Source: Microbulbifer litoralis
GTDB taxonomy: Bacteria > Pseudomonadota > Gammaproteobacteria > Pseudomonadales > Cellvibrionaceae
Direction of reading: 5' to 3'
Length of the DNA stretch: 64,000 nt
Assembly (NCBI RefSeq): GCF_023634065.1
Contig: NZ_JALKCV010000005.1
Location: 186,001 to 250,000, forward strand
A model generated the notes under the pieces. It was given only the letters and a program-made list of their open reading frames with translations. It was not told where the DNA came from and ran no database searches. The position numbers and the translations under genes were made by a program. Below, one piece after another: positions 56,584-64,000 of the stretch (position 1 is the stretch's first letter; each line of letters begins with the position of its first letter).

Positions 56584-56828
56584 CCCGGATATTTCACCAA
56601 GCCGCTCCATATATGGCGTAACTTTATGTTTTTGCTAAATTTTTGGAGCTTTACTCGCGGTACAAAGTGCTACCGGCCGCCGCTGGCCGCGCCCTCGCTT
56701 GATCTCTGCACGCTCAGCACATTTTTGCGGCTAATACGTGCAATGAGCATGCATGTACGCCGCAAAAATGCACTGAGCGCACAGATCTCGGCGCGATCAT
56801 CGCGGCCCCTGGTGAAACATCCGGGCTA
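56581..56828. mobile_element. MITE-like 248 bp inverted-repeat element
   Basis: Ends TAGCCCGGATATTTCACCA and TGGTGAAACATCCGGGCTA are inverted copies with one mismatch over 19 bases. A nested inverted repeat (CACATTTTTGCGGC ... GCCGCAAAAATGCA) makes most of the interior foldable. No coding capacity. It begins exactly at the hutH stop codon. Confidence 0.82.
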
Positions 56829-56850
56829 GTGGGCCGTACGGGAAGTTCGC

Positions 56851-56885
56851 AAAAGGCGCCGCGTTCAACCGGCGCCTTTTCTTTT
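56851..56885 (+). terminator. Rho-independent terminator after the hut operon
   Basis: Stem AAAAGGCGCC / GGCGCCTTTT with a 10-base loop, followed by CTTTTCC. Located between the MITE-like element and the S9 peptidase gene. Confidence 0.88.
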
Positions 56886-56986
56886 CCGCCTTTCCCGCTG
56901 CCGGCGCTTTTCTCGCCACCAGCGCTGTGCAATGCTGACCCGGTCAATGGAAGTCTCCACCAATAAAAACAGACAAGGAACCGACC

Positions 56987-59092
56987 ATGAAAAAATCAGC
57001 TGGATTTTTCGGCGTCTTCTCTCTTGTTGTACTCCTCACCGCCTGCGGCCGCGGGGATGAATCGACCGCAACGGCAGCACCTTCCGAAACCGCGGCGAGC
57101 AAAGCGCCCGCAAAAGAACAGCAGGTCGAACTGATCGACCGCGCACTGCTGCTCGGCAATCCCGATCGTTCACAGGGGCGCCTGAGCCCCGACGGCCGGA
57201 TGATGAGCTTTCGCGCCCCGCTCGACGGCGTCATGAATATCTGGGTGGCACCGGCCGGTGATATCGACGCCGCAGAGCCGATCACCCGCGATACCGGCCG
57301 CGGTATTCCCCGGCATTTCTGGACGCTCGACAGCCGGCGCATCCTGTTTACCCGCGACCGGAACGGCGATGAAAACTGGCATCTGTACAGCGTCGATCTC
57401 GACAGCGGCGAGATCACCGATCTCTCTCCCTACGACGGCGTGCAGGCACAGATGGTCGCGCAGGGCGAATCGCACCCGGGCATCGCCATTGTCGGCATGA
57501 ATGATCGGGATCCGCGCTGGCACGACCTGTATCGCGTCGACCTGGAAACGGCAGAGCGCGAGCTGCTGCTGGAGAACGACGGTTTCGCCGGCTTCCACTT
57601 CGACCACGACCTGCAGTTGCGGCTCGCCACCAGGACCACATCCAGTGGCGGCTTCAGGGTCCTGGAGAAACGGGGCGACGACTGGCAGGAGATATTCGAG
57701 GTCGGCCTGGAGGATTCCTTTACCACGCAGATTCTCGGTTTCGACGGGGACAACCGCGGTATCTACATGCTCGACAGTCGCGGCCGCGACAAGGCCGCGC
57801 TGACACACTACCTGCTGCAAAGCGGGGACAGCCAGGTGCTGGCGGAACCGGCCAGCGCCGAGATAGGCCAGGTATTGATGCACCCGCGGGAACACAAGCC
57901 CATCGCCTATTCGATCAACCTGCACACCAACCACTGGAACTCCCTGGACGATCGCTTTTCGGCGGATATCGATGCGCTGGAGAAACAGGCCGACGGAGAC
58001 ATTTCCATTCTCGGCGCCACCCGGGATGCCGCCCGCTGGATCATCTACGCCGCCCGCGACTCGGCCTCCGACGCCTACCAGGTATACAGCCGCGACGGCC
58101 GGCAACTGGACAAGCTGTTCGACGTCACGCCCGAGCTGAACGATTTACCGCTGGCAAACACCTACCCGCAGACCATACCCTCCCGCGACGGCCTGGATCT
58201 CGTTTCCTACCTGACGCTGCCGGTTGAAAAAGACCTGGGCGGTGAAGTCAAAGCGCCGGTGCCCATGGTGTTGCTGGTCCACGGCGGCCCCTGGAGCCGA
58301 GACAATTTCGCCGACAACGGCGCCGCGCCGTGGCTGGCCAATCGTGGCTACGCAGTACTGCAGGTGAATTACCGCGGCTCCACCGGTTTCGGCAAGGCAT
58401 TTATCAATGCCGGCCACGGCGAGTGGGCCGGCGCCATGCACGACGACCTGATCGACGCCGTGGACTGGGCGATCGGGCAGGGTATTACCACCCCAGACCA
58501 GGTGGCGATCATGGGCGGCAGCTACGGCGGTTATGCGACCCTGGTGGGACTCACCTTCACGCCGGAGACCTTTGCCTGTGGGGTGGACATTGTCGGCCCG
58601 TCCAGCCTCAATACCCTGATCGACTCGATCCCGCCCTACTGGGAGGCCTTCCGCAATACCCTGCACGCAGCCGTGGGCAATCCGGAAACCGAAGCCGGGA
58701 AGAAGATGCTGGCGGAGCGCTCACCGCTGACCTACGCCGACCGGATCGTGCGGCCCCTGTTGATCGGCCAGGGGGCCAACGACCCGCGGGTAAAACAGGC
58801 GGAGTCGGACCAGATAGTCTCGGCGATGAAAAAGCGCGAGATCCCGGTGACCTATATCCTGTACCCGGACGAGGGGCACGGTTTCCACAAACCGGAAAAC
58901 CGGCTGTCCTTCTTCGCCGCGACGGAATCCTTCCTCGCCGACTGCCTCGACGGCCGCCACCAGCCGATCGGTGACGACCTGGACGGTTCCAGCATCCAGG
59001 TAGTGCACGGCGCCGGATTCGTACCCGGTCTCAGCCAGGCTGTGGACAAGGCAAAAGTGATCGCCACCAACACGGTCGACTCCGGCGAATAA
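56987..59092 (+). CDS. S9-family prolyl oligopeptidase-like peptidase, lipoprotein
   Basis: 701 residues, lipoprotein signal ending VLLTAC. An N-terminal beta-propeller region covers about residues 45-390 ([39 protein letters not shown]). A C-terminal alpha/beta-hydrolase domain has oxyanion region [12 protein letters not shown], nucleophile GGSYGGYAT (Ser about 512), Asp in GANDPRVKQ and His in [12 protein letters not shown]. These enzymes cleave short peptides, often after proline or acyl-blocked residues, in the periplasm. A purine-rich AAGGAACC lies before the ATG. Likely role is peptide nutrition. Confidence 0.93.
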   Translation: MKKSAGFFGVFSLVVLLTACGRGDESTATAAPSETAASKAPAKEQQVELIDRALLLGNPDRSQGRLSPDGRMMSFRAPLDGVMNIWVAPAGDIDAAEPITRDTGRGIPRHFWTLDSRRILFTRDRNGDENWHLYSVDLDSGEITDLSPYDGVQAQMVAQGESHPGIAIVGMNDRDPRWHDLYRVDLETAERELLLENDGFAGFHFDHDLQLRLATRTTSSGGFRVLEKRGDDWQEIFEVGLEDSFTTQILGFDGDNRGIYMLDSRGRDKAALTHYLLQSGDSQVLAEPASAEIGQVLMHPREHKPIAYSINLHTNHWNSLDDRFSADIDALEKQADGDISILGATRDAARWIIYAARDSASDAYQVYSRDGRQLDKLFDVTPELNDLPLANTYPQTIPSRDGLDLVSYLTLPVEKDLGGEVKAPVPMVLLVHGGPWSRDNFADNGAAPWLANRGYAVLQVNYRGSTGFGKAFINAGHGEWAGAMHDDLIDAVDWAIGQGITTPDQVAIMGGSYGGYATLVGLTFTPETFACGVDIVGPSSLNTLIDSIPPYWEAFRNTLHAAVGNPETEAGKKMLAERSPLTYADRIVRPLLIGQGANDPRVKQAESDQIVSAMKKREIPVTYILYPDEGHGFHKPENRLSFFAATESFLADCLDGRHQPIGDDLDGSSIQVVHGAGFVPGLSQAVDKAKVIATNTVDSGE

Positions 59093-59261
59093 CCCTTCCC
59101 GGTCCCGGCCCCCGCCGGGACCACCTCTCCCTTTCCAATTGCGCTGTTCCGCTATCCCGGCCGCTCCTCCTCGACGGGGATTTTGTATTTGAGGAAATTT
59201 CCGCCAACCCTGCTAGGCTGAATTTAGACGTTTTACCCGCCAAAACGGCGTGGAGGTCTCC

Positions 59262-59588
59262 ATGAAGTTCCGGCCCAGGCGGCTGCTGCCCAGCGGCGCG
59301 ACTGCCGCATTGCTGGCGACGGCCTCGCTGGCACTGCCGGCGTGTACCGATACCGGCTATGTCAGCGGCGGCAACACAGGCTACGGCAGCAGCAACTACG
59401 GCAGCAGCAACTACGGCAACAACAGTTACTACCGGGTGACCGGCCGCTACTACCACTGCCACCCCAGCGGCGTCTGCCACAACAGCCGCCATCCCAACTT
59501 CTACTACCACGGCGGCTACTACCGGCAGCGGCCGCCACAGCGATACCAGCGGCCGCAGCCACCACCGGCCCGGCCGCGACCTTACTGA
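59262..59588 (+). CDS. Small Tyr/Gly/Asn-rich lipoprotein
   Basis: 108 residues from the ATG at 59262 (MKFRPRRLLP), lipoprotein-type signal ending ALPAC. The mature part is low-complexity: NTGYGSSNYGSSNYGNNSYY, then GRYYHCHPSGVCHNSRH with a CxC-like Cys/His group, and a Pro/Arg/Gln-rich tail. No family is recognised. The His/Cys group might bind metal or haem, but this is conjecture. A GGAGG site precedes the start. A second low-complexity lipoprotein gene follows 108 bases later. Confidence 0.72.
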   Translation: MKFRPRRLLPSGATAALLATASLALPACTDTGYVSGGNTGYGSSNYGSSNYGNNSYYRVTGRYYHCHPSGVCHNSRHPNFYYHGGYYRQRPPQRYQRPQPPPARPRPY

Positions 59589-59696
59589 GCGGAATCCGCG
59601 GACCCCCGGTCCGATTTTCGAGCAACCGGCGAGCGACACGCAGGTGCCGCAGGGAATGCCTCAACCAAAGGGTTTACCACCACTGGAGAGAGCATC

Positions 59697-60092
59697 ATGA
59701 ACAGATTCCTCAGAACCGGGCTGATCGCCGCCACGGTCTGCACCGCCCTGACCCTGGGCGCCTGCGCCAGCGACGGCTACTACTCCACCGGGACCTACTA
59801 TTCGTCCTATCCGTACACGCGCCCCTACGTCTACCCGTCCAGCAGTATCTACCTGCAGTATTCGTCGCCACGCTACTATCGCTATCGCGGCTACTATCCG
59901 CGCTATCGCTACTACCCGCGCTACCGTTATTACAACCGTTACGACGGCCACCGCTACCATCGCTATCGCGGACACAAACGCTACTACAACCGCCCCGGTC
60001 ACCGTCCCAGCCACCGACCCGGCTATCGACCCGGCCGGCCGAGTCACCGCCCCAGTGGCGGCCATCGCCCGAATCGCGGCGGGCGCCGCTGA
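59697..60092 (+). CDS. Small Tyr/Arg-rich lipoprotein
   Basis: 131 residues, lipoprotein signal ending LTLGAC. The mature chain is dominated by Tyr, Arg, Pro and His in repeating patterns (RYYRYRGYYPRYRYYPRYRY, HRPSHRPGYRPGRPSHRP) and is extremely basic. No known family; it probably lies in the outer membrane and might bind anionic polymers such as LPS or nucleic acid, which is inference from charge. A GGAGAG site precedes the ATG. It is paired with the previous low-complexity lipoprotein. Confidence 0.75.
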   Translation: MNRFLRTGLIAATVCTALTLGACASDGYYSTGTYYSSYPYTRPYVYPSSSIYLQYSSPRYYRYRGYYPRYRYYPRYRYYNRYDGHRYHRYRGHKRYYNRPGHRPSHRPGYRPGRPSHRPSGGHRPNRGGRR

Positions 60093-60221
60093 GCGGACGG
60101 TGCCGGACTCATACCTTGGTCATAGAGACCGCGCCAACCGCCGCTGATAGGATTTCTGCAGACTTGGAAAGCAGGGACGCTCTGGATTTGCAGAGCCCAG
60201 TATCAGCGGCGGGAGTTTTCA

Positions 60222-61010
60222 GTGCAGCGGGAACAACAATCACCAGTTCTGGTCACCGGTTCCACCAGCGGTATCGGCCTCGCCATTGCCCACGCGATGG
60301 CAAAGGCCGGGTACCCGGTCATGCTGCACGGCCTGCTGTGGCCGGAAGAGGGTGAAACCCTGGCGCGGGAATTCCGCGACAGCTACGGCGTGCCCTGCCG
60401 TATCAGCACCGCCGATATCTCCACCGAAACGGGCTGCGCACAGCTGGTCGCCGATACCCGCGAGGCGCTCGGCAACCCGGCCGTGCTGGTGAACAATGCC
60501 GGTGTGCAGTTCACGGCCAACGCCTGCGAATTTCCCGCCGAGCAATGGCAGCGCATCCTGTCCATCAACCTCAGTGCCGCCTTTTACCTGTCCCGCGATC
60601 TGCTGCCGTCCATGCGCGACAGGCGCTGGGGCCGTATCGTCAATATCTCCTCGGTGCACGGCCTGGTGGCCTCGGAACAGAAAGCCGCCTACTGCGCCGC
60701 CAAGCACGGACTGGTGGGTCTCACCCGCGTGCTGGCACTGGAAAATGCCGACTGCGGCGTAACCGCCAACGCCGTCTGCCCCGGCTGGGTGGAAACACCG
60801 CTGATCGAGCCACAGATCGAGAAAATCGCCCGCGATGGCAATATCGACCTGGAAGCGGCACGGGCCAGGCTGATCGGTGCCAAACAACCCATCGCCAAAG
60901 CCACCCGACCCGAGGCCATCGCCGGCCTGGTGCTGTACCTGTGCGGCGAGTATGCCGAAACCATCACCGGCGCCGCGCTGCCGGTAGACGGAGGCTGGAC
61001 CGCGCAGTAA
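60222..61010 (+). CDS. 3-hydroxybutyrate dehydrogenase-like short-chain dehydrogenase
   Basis: 262-residue NAD-dependent SDR starting at GTG 60222. Seen: cofactor loop TGSTSGIGLAIAHAMA, VNNAGVQ, catalytic Ser in VNISSVHGLVAS, Tyr-x-x-x-Lys in YCAAKHGLVGL, and PGWVETPLIEPQIEKIA, a stretch characteristic of 3-hydroxybutyrate dehydrogenases (BdhA). It ends in the usual ITGAALPVDGGWTAQ. It would interconvert 3-hydroxybutyrate and acetoacetate in ketone body or PHB metabolism. No PHB genes are nearby, so the assignment rests on sequence pattern. Confidence 0.88.
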   Translation: MQREQQSPVLVTGSTSGIGLAIAHAMAKAGYPVMLHGLLWPEEGETLAREFRDSYGVPCRISTADISTETGCAQLVADTREALGNPAVLVNNAGVQFTANACEFPAEQWQRILSINLSAAFYLSRDLLPSMRDRRWGRIVNISSVHGLVASEQKAAYCAAKHGLVGLTRVLALENADCGVTANAVCPGWVETPLIEPQIEKIARDGNIDLEAARARLIGAKQPIAKATRPEAIAGLVLYLCGEYAETITGAALPVDGGWTAQ

Positions 61011-61127
61011 TATCCTCCTCACCCGCAGAATAATTCTTATTGCTCAATTTTCGGAGTCCAGATCTATCGGGCTGGCCCGGTGGCTCCCGGAAAAACTCCG
61101 AAACCTGAGTTATTAAATGGGTGTGCA

Positions 61128-61751
61128 GTGAATTACCGACTACTGATCGCCGACGATCACCCCCTCTACCGCGATGCCCTGGCGGCGACGCTGAGGCAAC
61201 ATTTCCCCGATTGCGAACTGCTGCAGGGCGAGGACCTGCAATCCACGCTGGATGCGCTGGGCAACAGCGAAATCGACCTGTTGCTGCTGGACCTGAATAT
61301 GCCCGGCAGCGAGGGCTTCAACGGCCTGGCGCAAATCCGCAACGACTTCCCGGCGGTGCCGGTGGTGGTGGTTTCCGGCAGCGACCGACACCCGGTGGTA
61401 CAGCAGGCGGCCGCCTTCGGCGCCAGCGGGTTTCTGTCCAAGACCGCAAAACCCGGCGAAATCGTGCAGTGCCTGGAGGCCATTTTTGCCGGCCAACAGT
61501 GGTTCGACCCGGAAGCGCTGCAGGCATCGGAGGAGACGCCGCTGGCCGAGCGGCTGGCCCGGTTGACGGCGCAACAGTTTCGCATTTTCCAGATGATTGC
61601 CCGCGGGCAGCTGAACAAACAGATCGCCTACGACCTGGAAATCACCGAGCCCACGGTCAAAAGCCATGTAACCGCCATCCTGCGCAAACTGGAATTGCGG
61701 GACAGGAAGCAGCTGATCCGCGAGGCGCAGTCGCTGACGCGGTTAGGTTGA
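61128..61751 (+). CDS. LuxR/NarL-type response regulator
   Basis: 207 residues from the GTG at 61128 (VNYRLLIADDHPLYRDAL); an upstream GTG in frame would add 16 residues not expected in this family. The receiver domain shows the acidic pair in IADDH, phospho-acceptor Asp in LLLLDLNMPGSEGF, Ser in VVVSGSD, and Lys in FLSKTAKPGEI. The C-terminal LuxR helix-turn-helix has LTAQQFRIFQMIARGQLNKQ then IAYDLEITEPTVKSHVTAIL. No sensor kinase is adjacent, so it is an orphan in this window. Confidence 0.93.
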   Translation: MNYRLLIADDHPLYRDALAATLRQHFPDCELLQGEDLQSTLDALGNSEIDLLLLDLNMPGSEGFNGLAQIRNDFPAVPVVVVSGSDRHPVVQQAAAFGASGFLSKTAKPGEIVQCLEAIFAGQQWFDPEALQASEETPLAERLARLTAQQFRIFQMIARGQLNKQIAYDLEITEPTVKSHVTAILRKLELRDRKQLIREAQSLTRLG

Positions 61752-61777
61752 GTCCCGGGCACACGGAGCTCTCGGAA

Positions 61778-62725
61778 TCAGATTCCCCGCACATACTCGC
61801 CGATATGCCGATAGAGTTTCTCGCAGGCCCCCGGTACCAGGTTTTCCAGGTTCATGAAGGCGTGAATCATATTGTCGAAGTGCAGCGACTCGACGGCGAC
61901 ACCGGCCTGTTCCAGTTTTTCGGTATAGGCAAACGCTTCATCCCGCAGCGGACAGAATTCCGCCGAGACCACCAGTGACGACGGCAGCCCGCCGGTAAAC
62001 TCGCCGTGCAATGGCGAGGCGAGCCTGGGGTTTTCCGAACGCTGGAAATAATGGTCGAAATACCAGAGAATTTTTTCCCGCTCCAGCAGGTAGCCGCTGC
62101 CGTTTTCCTCGATCGACGGCTGCAGCATGGTGTAATCGAGGCTCGGGTAGATCAGCACCTGCGCGGCGATGAAGCCCGCGGAAACATCGCGCGGGCGGTG
62201 CTGCAGCAGGCGGCTGGCACTGGCACAGAGCGCGCCGCCGCCGGAATCCCCCATCAGTATCCAGCGGTTGTCATGCCGGATGTTGTTGCCATCCAGCGCC
62301 GCGCCCAGCCCCTTCACCACGGCGAGCAGATCGTTGAGGCCCGCGGGATAGGGATTTTCCGGTGCCAGGCGGTATTCCACCGACACCAGCGTGCGCCCGC
62401 AGGCATCGGCCAGGCGGCGGCAAATGGGATCGTAGATCGACACACTGCCGGCCATATGGCCGCCGCCGTGGCAATAGATGATCGCCGCACCCGGTTCGGT
62501 ATTGGCCGGCCGGTAGATCCGCACCGGTACCGCGTATTCACCGCCGTGCACCAAGGTTTCGCAAACCGGCATTTCCGGCCCCGGTTCTACAAAAGTGCGC
62601 GTCAGGTTGGCCAGGCTCTCGCGTGCGGAGATCGGGGTGGCTTCAAAGCCGGCGGCCTTCAGTTGCGCCAACTGGGCGTTGACGCCCTCGAGCCACTCGG
62701 CCAGTTTCGGGTCAGGCTGTCGCAT
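61778..62725 (-). CDS. Alpha/beta-hydrolase, hormone-sensitive lipase (HSL) family
   Basis: 315 residues from the ATG at 62725 (MRQPDPKLAEW). The HSL-type oxyanion motif HGGGHMAGS, the nucleophile elbow GDSGGGALCA, the VSVEYRLAPENPYPAGLND signature, an Asp in CPLRDEAFAY and the catalytic His in DNMIHAFMNL are all visible. Members hydrolyse short-chain esters. The start overlaps the end of the MFS transporter gene by 14 bases, so the two form an operon, perhaps for uptake and hydrolysis of an ester compound. Confidence 0.92.
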   Translation of the reverse strand: MRQPDPKLAEWLEGVNAQLAQLKAAGFEATPISARESLANLTRTFVEPGPEMPVCETLVHGGEYAVPVRIYRPANTEPGAAIIYCHGGGHMAGSVSIYDPICRRLADACGRTLVSVEYRLAPENPYPAGLNDLLAVVKGLGAALDGNNIRHDNRWILMGDSGGGALCASASRLLQHRPRDVSAGFIAAQVLIYPSLDYTMLQPSIEENGSGYLLEREKILWYFDHYFQRSENPRLASPLHGEFTGGLPSSLVVSAEFCPLRDEAFAYTEKLEQAGVAVESLHFDNMIHAFMNLENLVPGACEKLYRHIGEYVRGI

Positions 62726-63914
62726 CGTCGGCCTCCAGTTTTTCCGCTTCGTTACCTGCCCTGCCGCTCTCCGGCAGCAGGAAGGAAAACACAAACAGCG
62801 ACGCCGAACAGGCCACGGCGAAATAGGCGGCCAGCGCCGGCTCACCACTGGTATCCGCCAGCAGGCCGGCACCGTACATCAACGCCGTCTCCACGCCGTA
62901 GGAAATAGACCAGAACATGGCGAAGGTCACCGTGATGCGCGCCGGCGTCATGCCCGGCAGCTCCTGCGGCAGGGTCACCAGTGCGGTCATCGGCAGGAAC
63001 ATGAAGAAACCGGCCAGTGCCGCCGCCGCGTACGCCAGCAACGGATTGCGGCTGGCCAGCATCAGCGCGGCAAAGATCACCAGCGCCAGGCCGGCGTAGC
63101 GCAGTACCGGCAACCGCAGTGGATAGCGCCGCACGACAACGATACCGGCCGCGGTGCCGACCATGCCGGCGGCGATCATCACCGCCGACAGGTGATTGCT
63201 GGCGACGGCAAAACCGTCGATCAGCGGGAAGAGCGCAAACACCGAAATGTAGCAGAAGAGCACACCGCAATAGGCCAGCGGCAGCCACCAGTTGAAACGC
63301 TCGCGCACACCCTCCCTGAGACCGTATTTTTCCGGCGGTTTGTCCTCGCCGCCGGACAGGGAAAAGTCCTCCGCCGACAGCCACCAGAGTACTGCCAGTG
63401 CCAGCGCCATGACACCGTAGAGTGCCACCACCGACTGCCAGCTGCCCAGCCAGGCGACCAGCCCGCCGGTGGACAAGAGTGCGAGCAGGTTGCCGGTATT
63501 GAACGCGGCCGCGTTGATGCCGTTGATCAGCGGGCGCTCCGGCGCGGAGAAATAGTGCAGCACCACCGGATTGAAATACACGATCGCCAGCGCCCCGCCC
63601 AGCCCCAGCGCCAGCCTCGACAAGAGCCAGTTGCCGTAATCACCGGCCAGGGCACCCAGGCCCCCGGCGGCGATCAATACCATCGCCAGCGCAAAGGCAC
63701 GCTTGGCACCGAGCCGCATCAGCAGCATGGCGGCAGCCAGGTTGCCGACAATTTTCGCCAGGGTGATGACGTTGCTGCCCCAGGTGGCATTGGCAAAACC
63801 CTGTTCGCCAAAGGAGGACTGGATCGACGGCGTCAGTATTGCACCGGACACCCAACTGGCGGCGAAGAGCGCATAGGCGCTGAACATCAGTATTTCGAGC
63901 AGGTATTTTTTCAT
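62712..63914 (-). CDS. MFS transporter
   Basis: 400 residues with about 12 membrane helices, beginning MKKYLLEILMFSAYALFAAS. The first half contains the MFS-type loop LLMRLGAKRAFALAMVLIAA and SRLALGLGGALAIVYFNP. A central hydrophilic loop follows (EDFSLSGGEDKPPEKYGLRE). The substrate is unknown. It overlaps the HSL esterase gene by 14 bases at its 3' end. The upstream spacer carries a degenerate GTAGGGTGCGCC repeat at the window edge. Confidence 0.88.
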   Translation of the reverse strand: MKKYLLEILMFSAYALFAASWVSGAILTPSIQSSFGEQGFANATWGSNVITLAKIVGNLAAAMLLMRLGAKRAFALAMVLIAAGGLGALAGDYGNWLLSRLALGLGGALAIVYFNPVVLHYFSAPERPLINGINAAAFNTGNLLALLSTGGLVAWLGSWQSVVALYGVMALALAVLWWLSAEDFSLSGGEDKPPEKYGLREGVRERFNWWLPLAYCGVLFCYISVFALFPLIDGFAVASNHLSAVMIAAGMVGTAAGIVVVRRYPLRLPVLRYAGLALVIFAALMLASRNPLLAYAAAALAGFFMFLPMTALVTLPQELPGMTPARITVTFAMFWSISYGVETALMYGAGLLADTSGEPALAAYFAVACSASLFVFSFLLPESGRAGNEAEKLEADDATA

Positions 63915-63952
63915 TGTTGTTACTTCTGGGACCGATAATTTCTCACAGTTCC

Positions 63953-63970
63953 GTAGGGTGCGCCGCGCGT
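63953..63970. repeat. Degenerate arm of the GTAGGGTGCGCC repeat
   Basis: Reads GTAGGGTGCGCCGCGCG, related to the arms at 4144-4197 and 5593-5614. Located upstream of the MFS gene at the window edge. Confidence 0.65.
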
Positions 63971-64000
63971 ATCGCCACTGCTATACGACCTTGGTCGCAG

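Overview
The window is a high-GC gammaproteobacterial chromosome segment. The sahR-metK-ahcY-metF block, a TonB-dependent receptor, Hut histidine catabolism, RND efflux and an OPT transporter suggest a marine Cellvibrionales-type organism such as Microbulbifer. That assignment is inference from gene content only. No rRNA, tRNA, CRISPR array, plasmid or phage genes were seen.

Layout. 1-3 kb: epd (cut by the window edge) and tkt. 3-8 kb: the SAM/SAH cycle, with an ArsR-methyltransferase fusion regulator of SahR type behind a perfect palindrome, then metK, ahcY and metF. 8-13 kb: OPT transporter and TonB receptor. 13.5-16 kb: ECF42-type sigma factor with its usual VOC and DGPF partners. 16-18.7 kb: OmpA-like lipoprotein and three tandem paralogues of an uncharacterised secreted family (a fourth lies at 45.7 kb). 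18.7-31.8 kb: HAD phosphatase, rsmE, RND pump, tex, thioesterase, Fe-alcohol dehydrogenase and a Sel1 lipoprotein. 31.8-33.9 kb: DUF3857/transglutaminase protein.

34.1-40.65 kb is the most unusual part. It is an AT-rich array of minus-strand gene cassettes with at least five recognisable attC sites and no integron integrase here (a CALIN-like cluster). In every testable cassette the first bases are the complement of the R'' box of its own attC, so the boundaries can be read directly. A repeated ~164 bp element with perfect 17 bp terminal inverted repeats sits exactly at the attC core, just upstream of the next cassette. There are three intact copies and three degenerate or truncated ones. One truncated copy adjoins the C-terminal remnant of an IS1182-like transposase, which suggests the short elements are non-autonomous derivatives that target attC. 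Several cassettes are decaying (in-frame stops, a frameshift).

41-50 kb: FAD oxidoreductase divergent from an overlapping ParD-like/methionine aminopeptidase pair, an ECF sigma/membrane protein operon ending in a superinfection-immunity-type protein, an LpxR-like lipid A deacylase, Ohr, an AhpD-like protein and an AraC regulator. 50-56.6 kb: hut genes in two divergent units (hutI-hutG and hutC-hutU-hutH) around a HutC-type operator. They encode the four-step route from histidine to glutamate plus formamide. 57-64 kb: S9 peptidase lipoprotein, two small aromatic-rich lipoproteins, 3-hydroxybutyrate dehydrogenase-like SDR, a LuxR-type response regulator, an HSL-type esterase and an MFS transporter. 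Intergenic spacers carry several families of dispersed palindromes and two further MITE-like elements.
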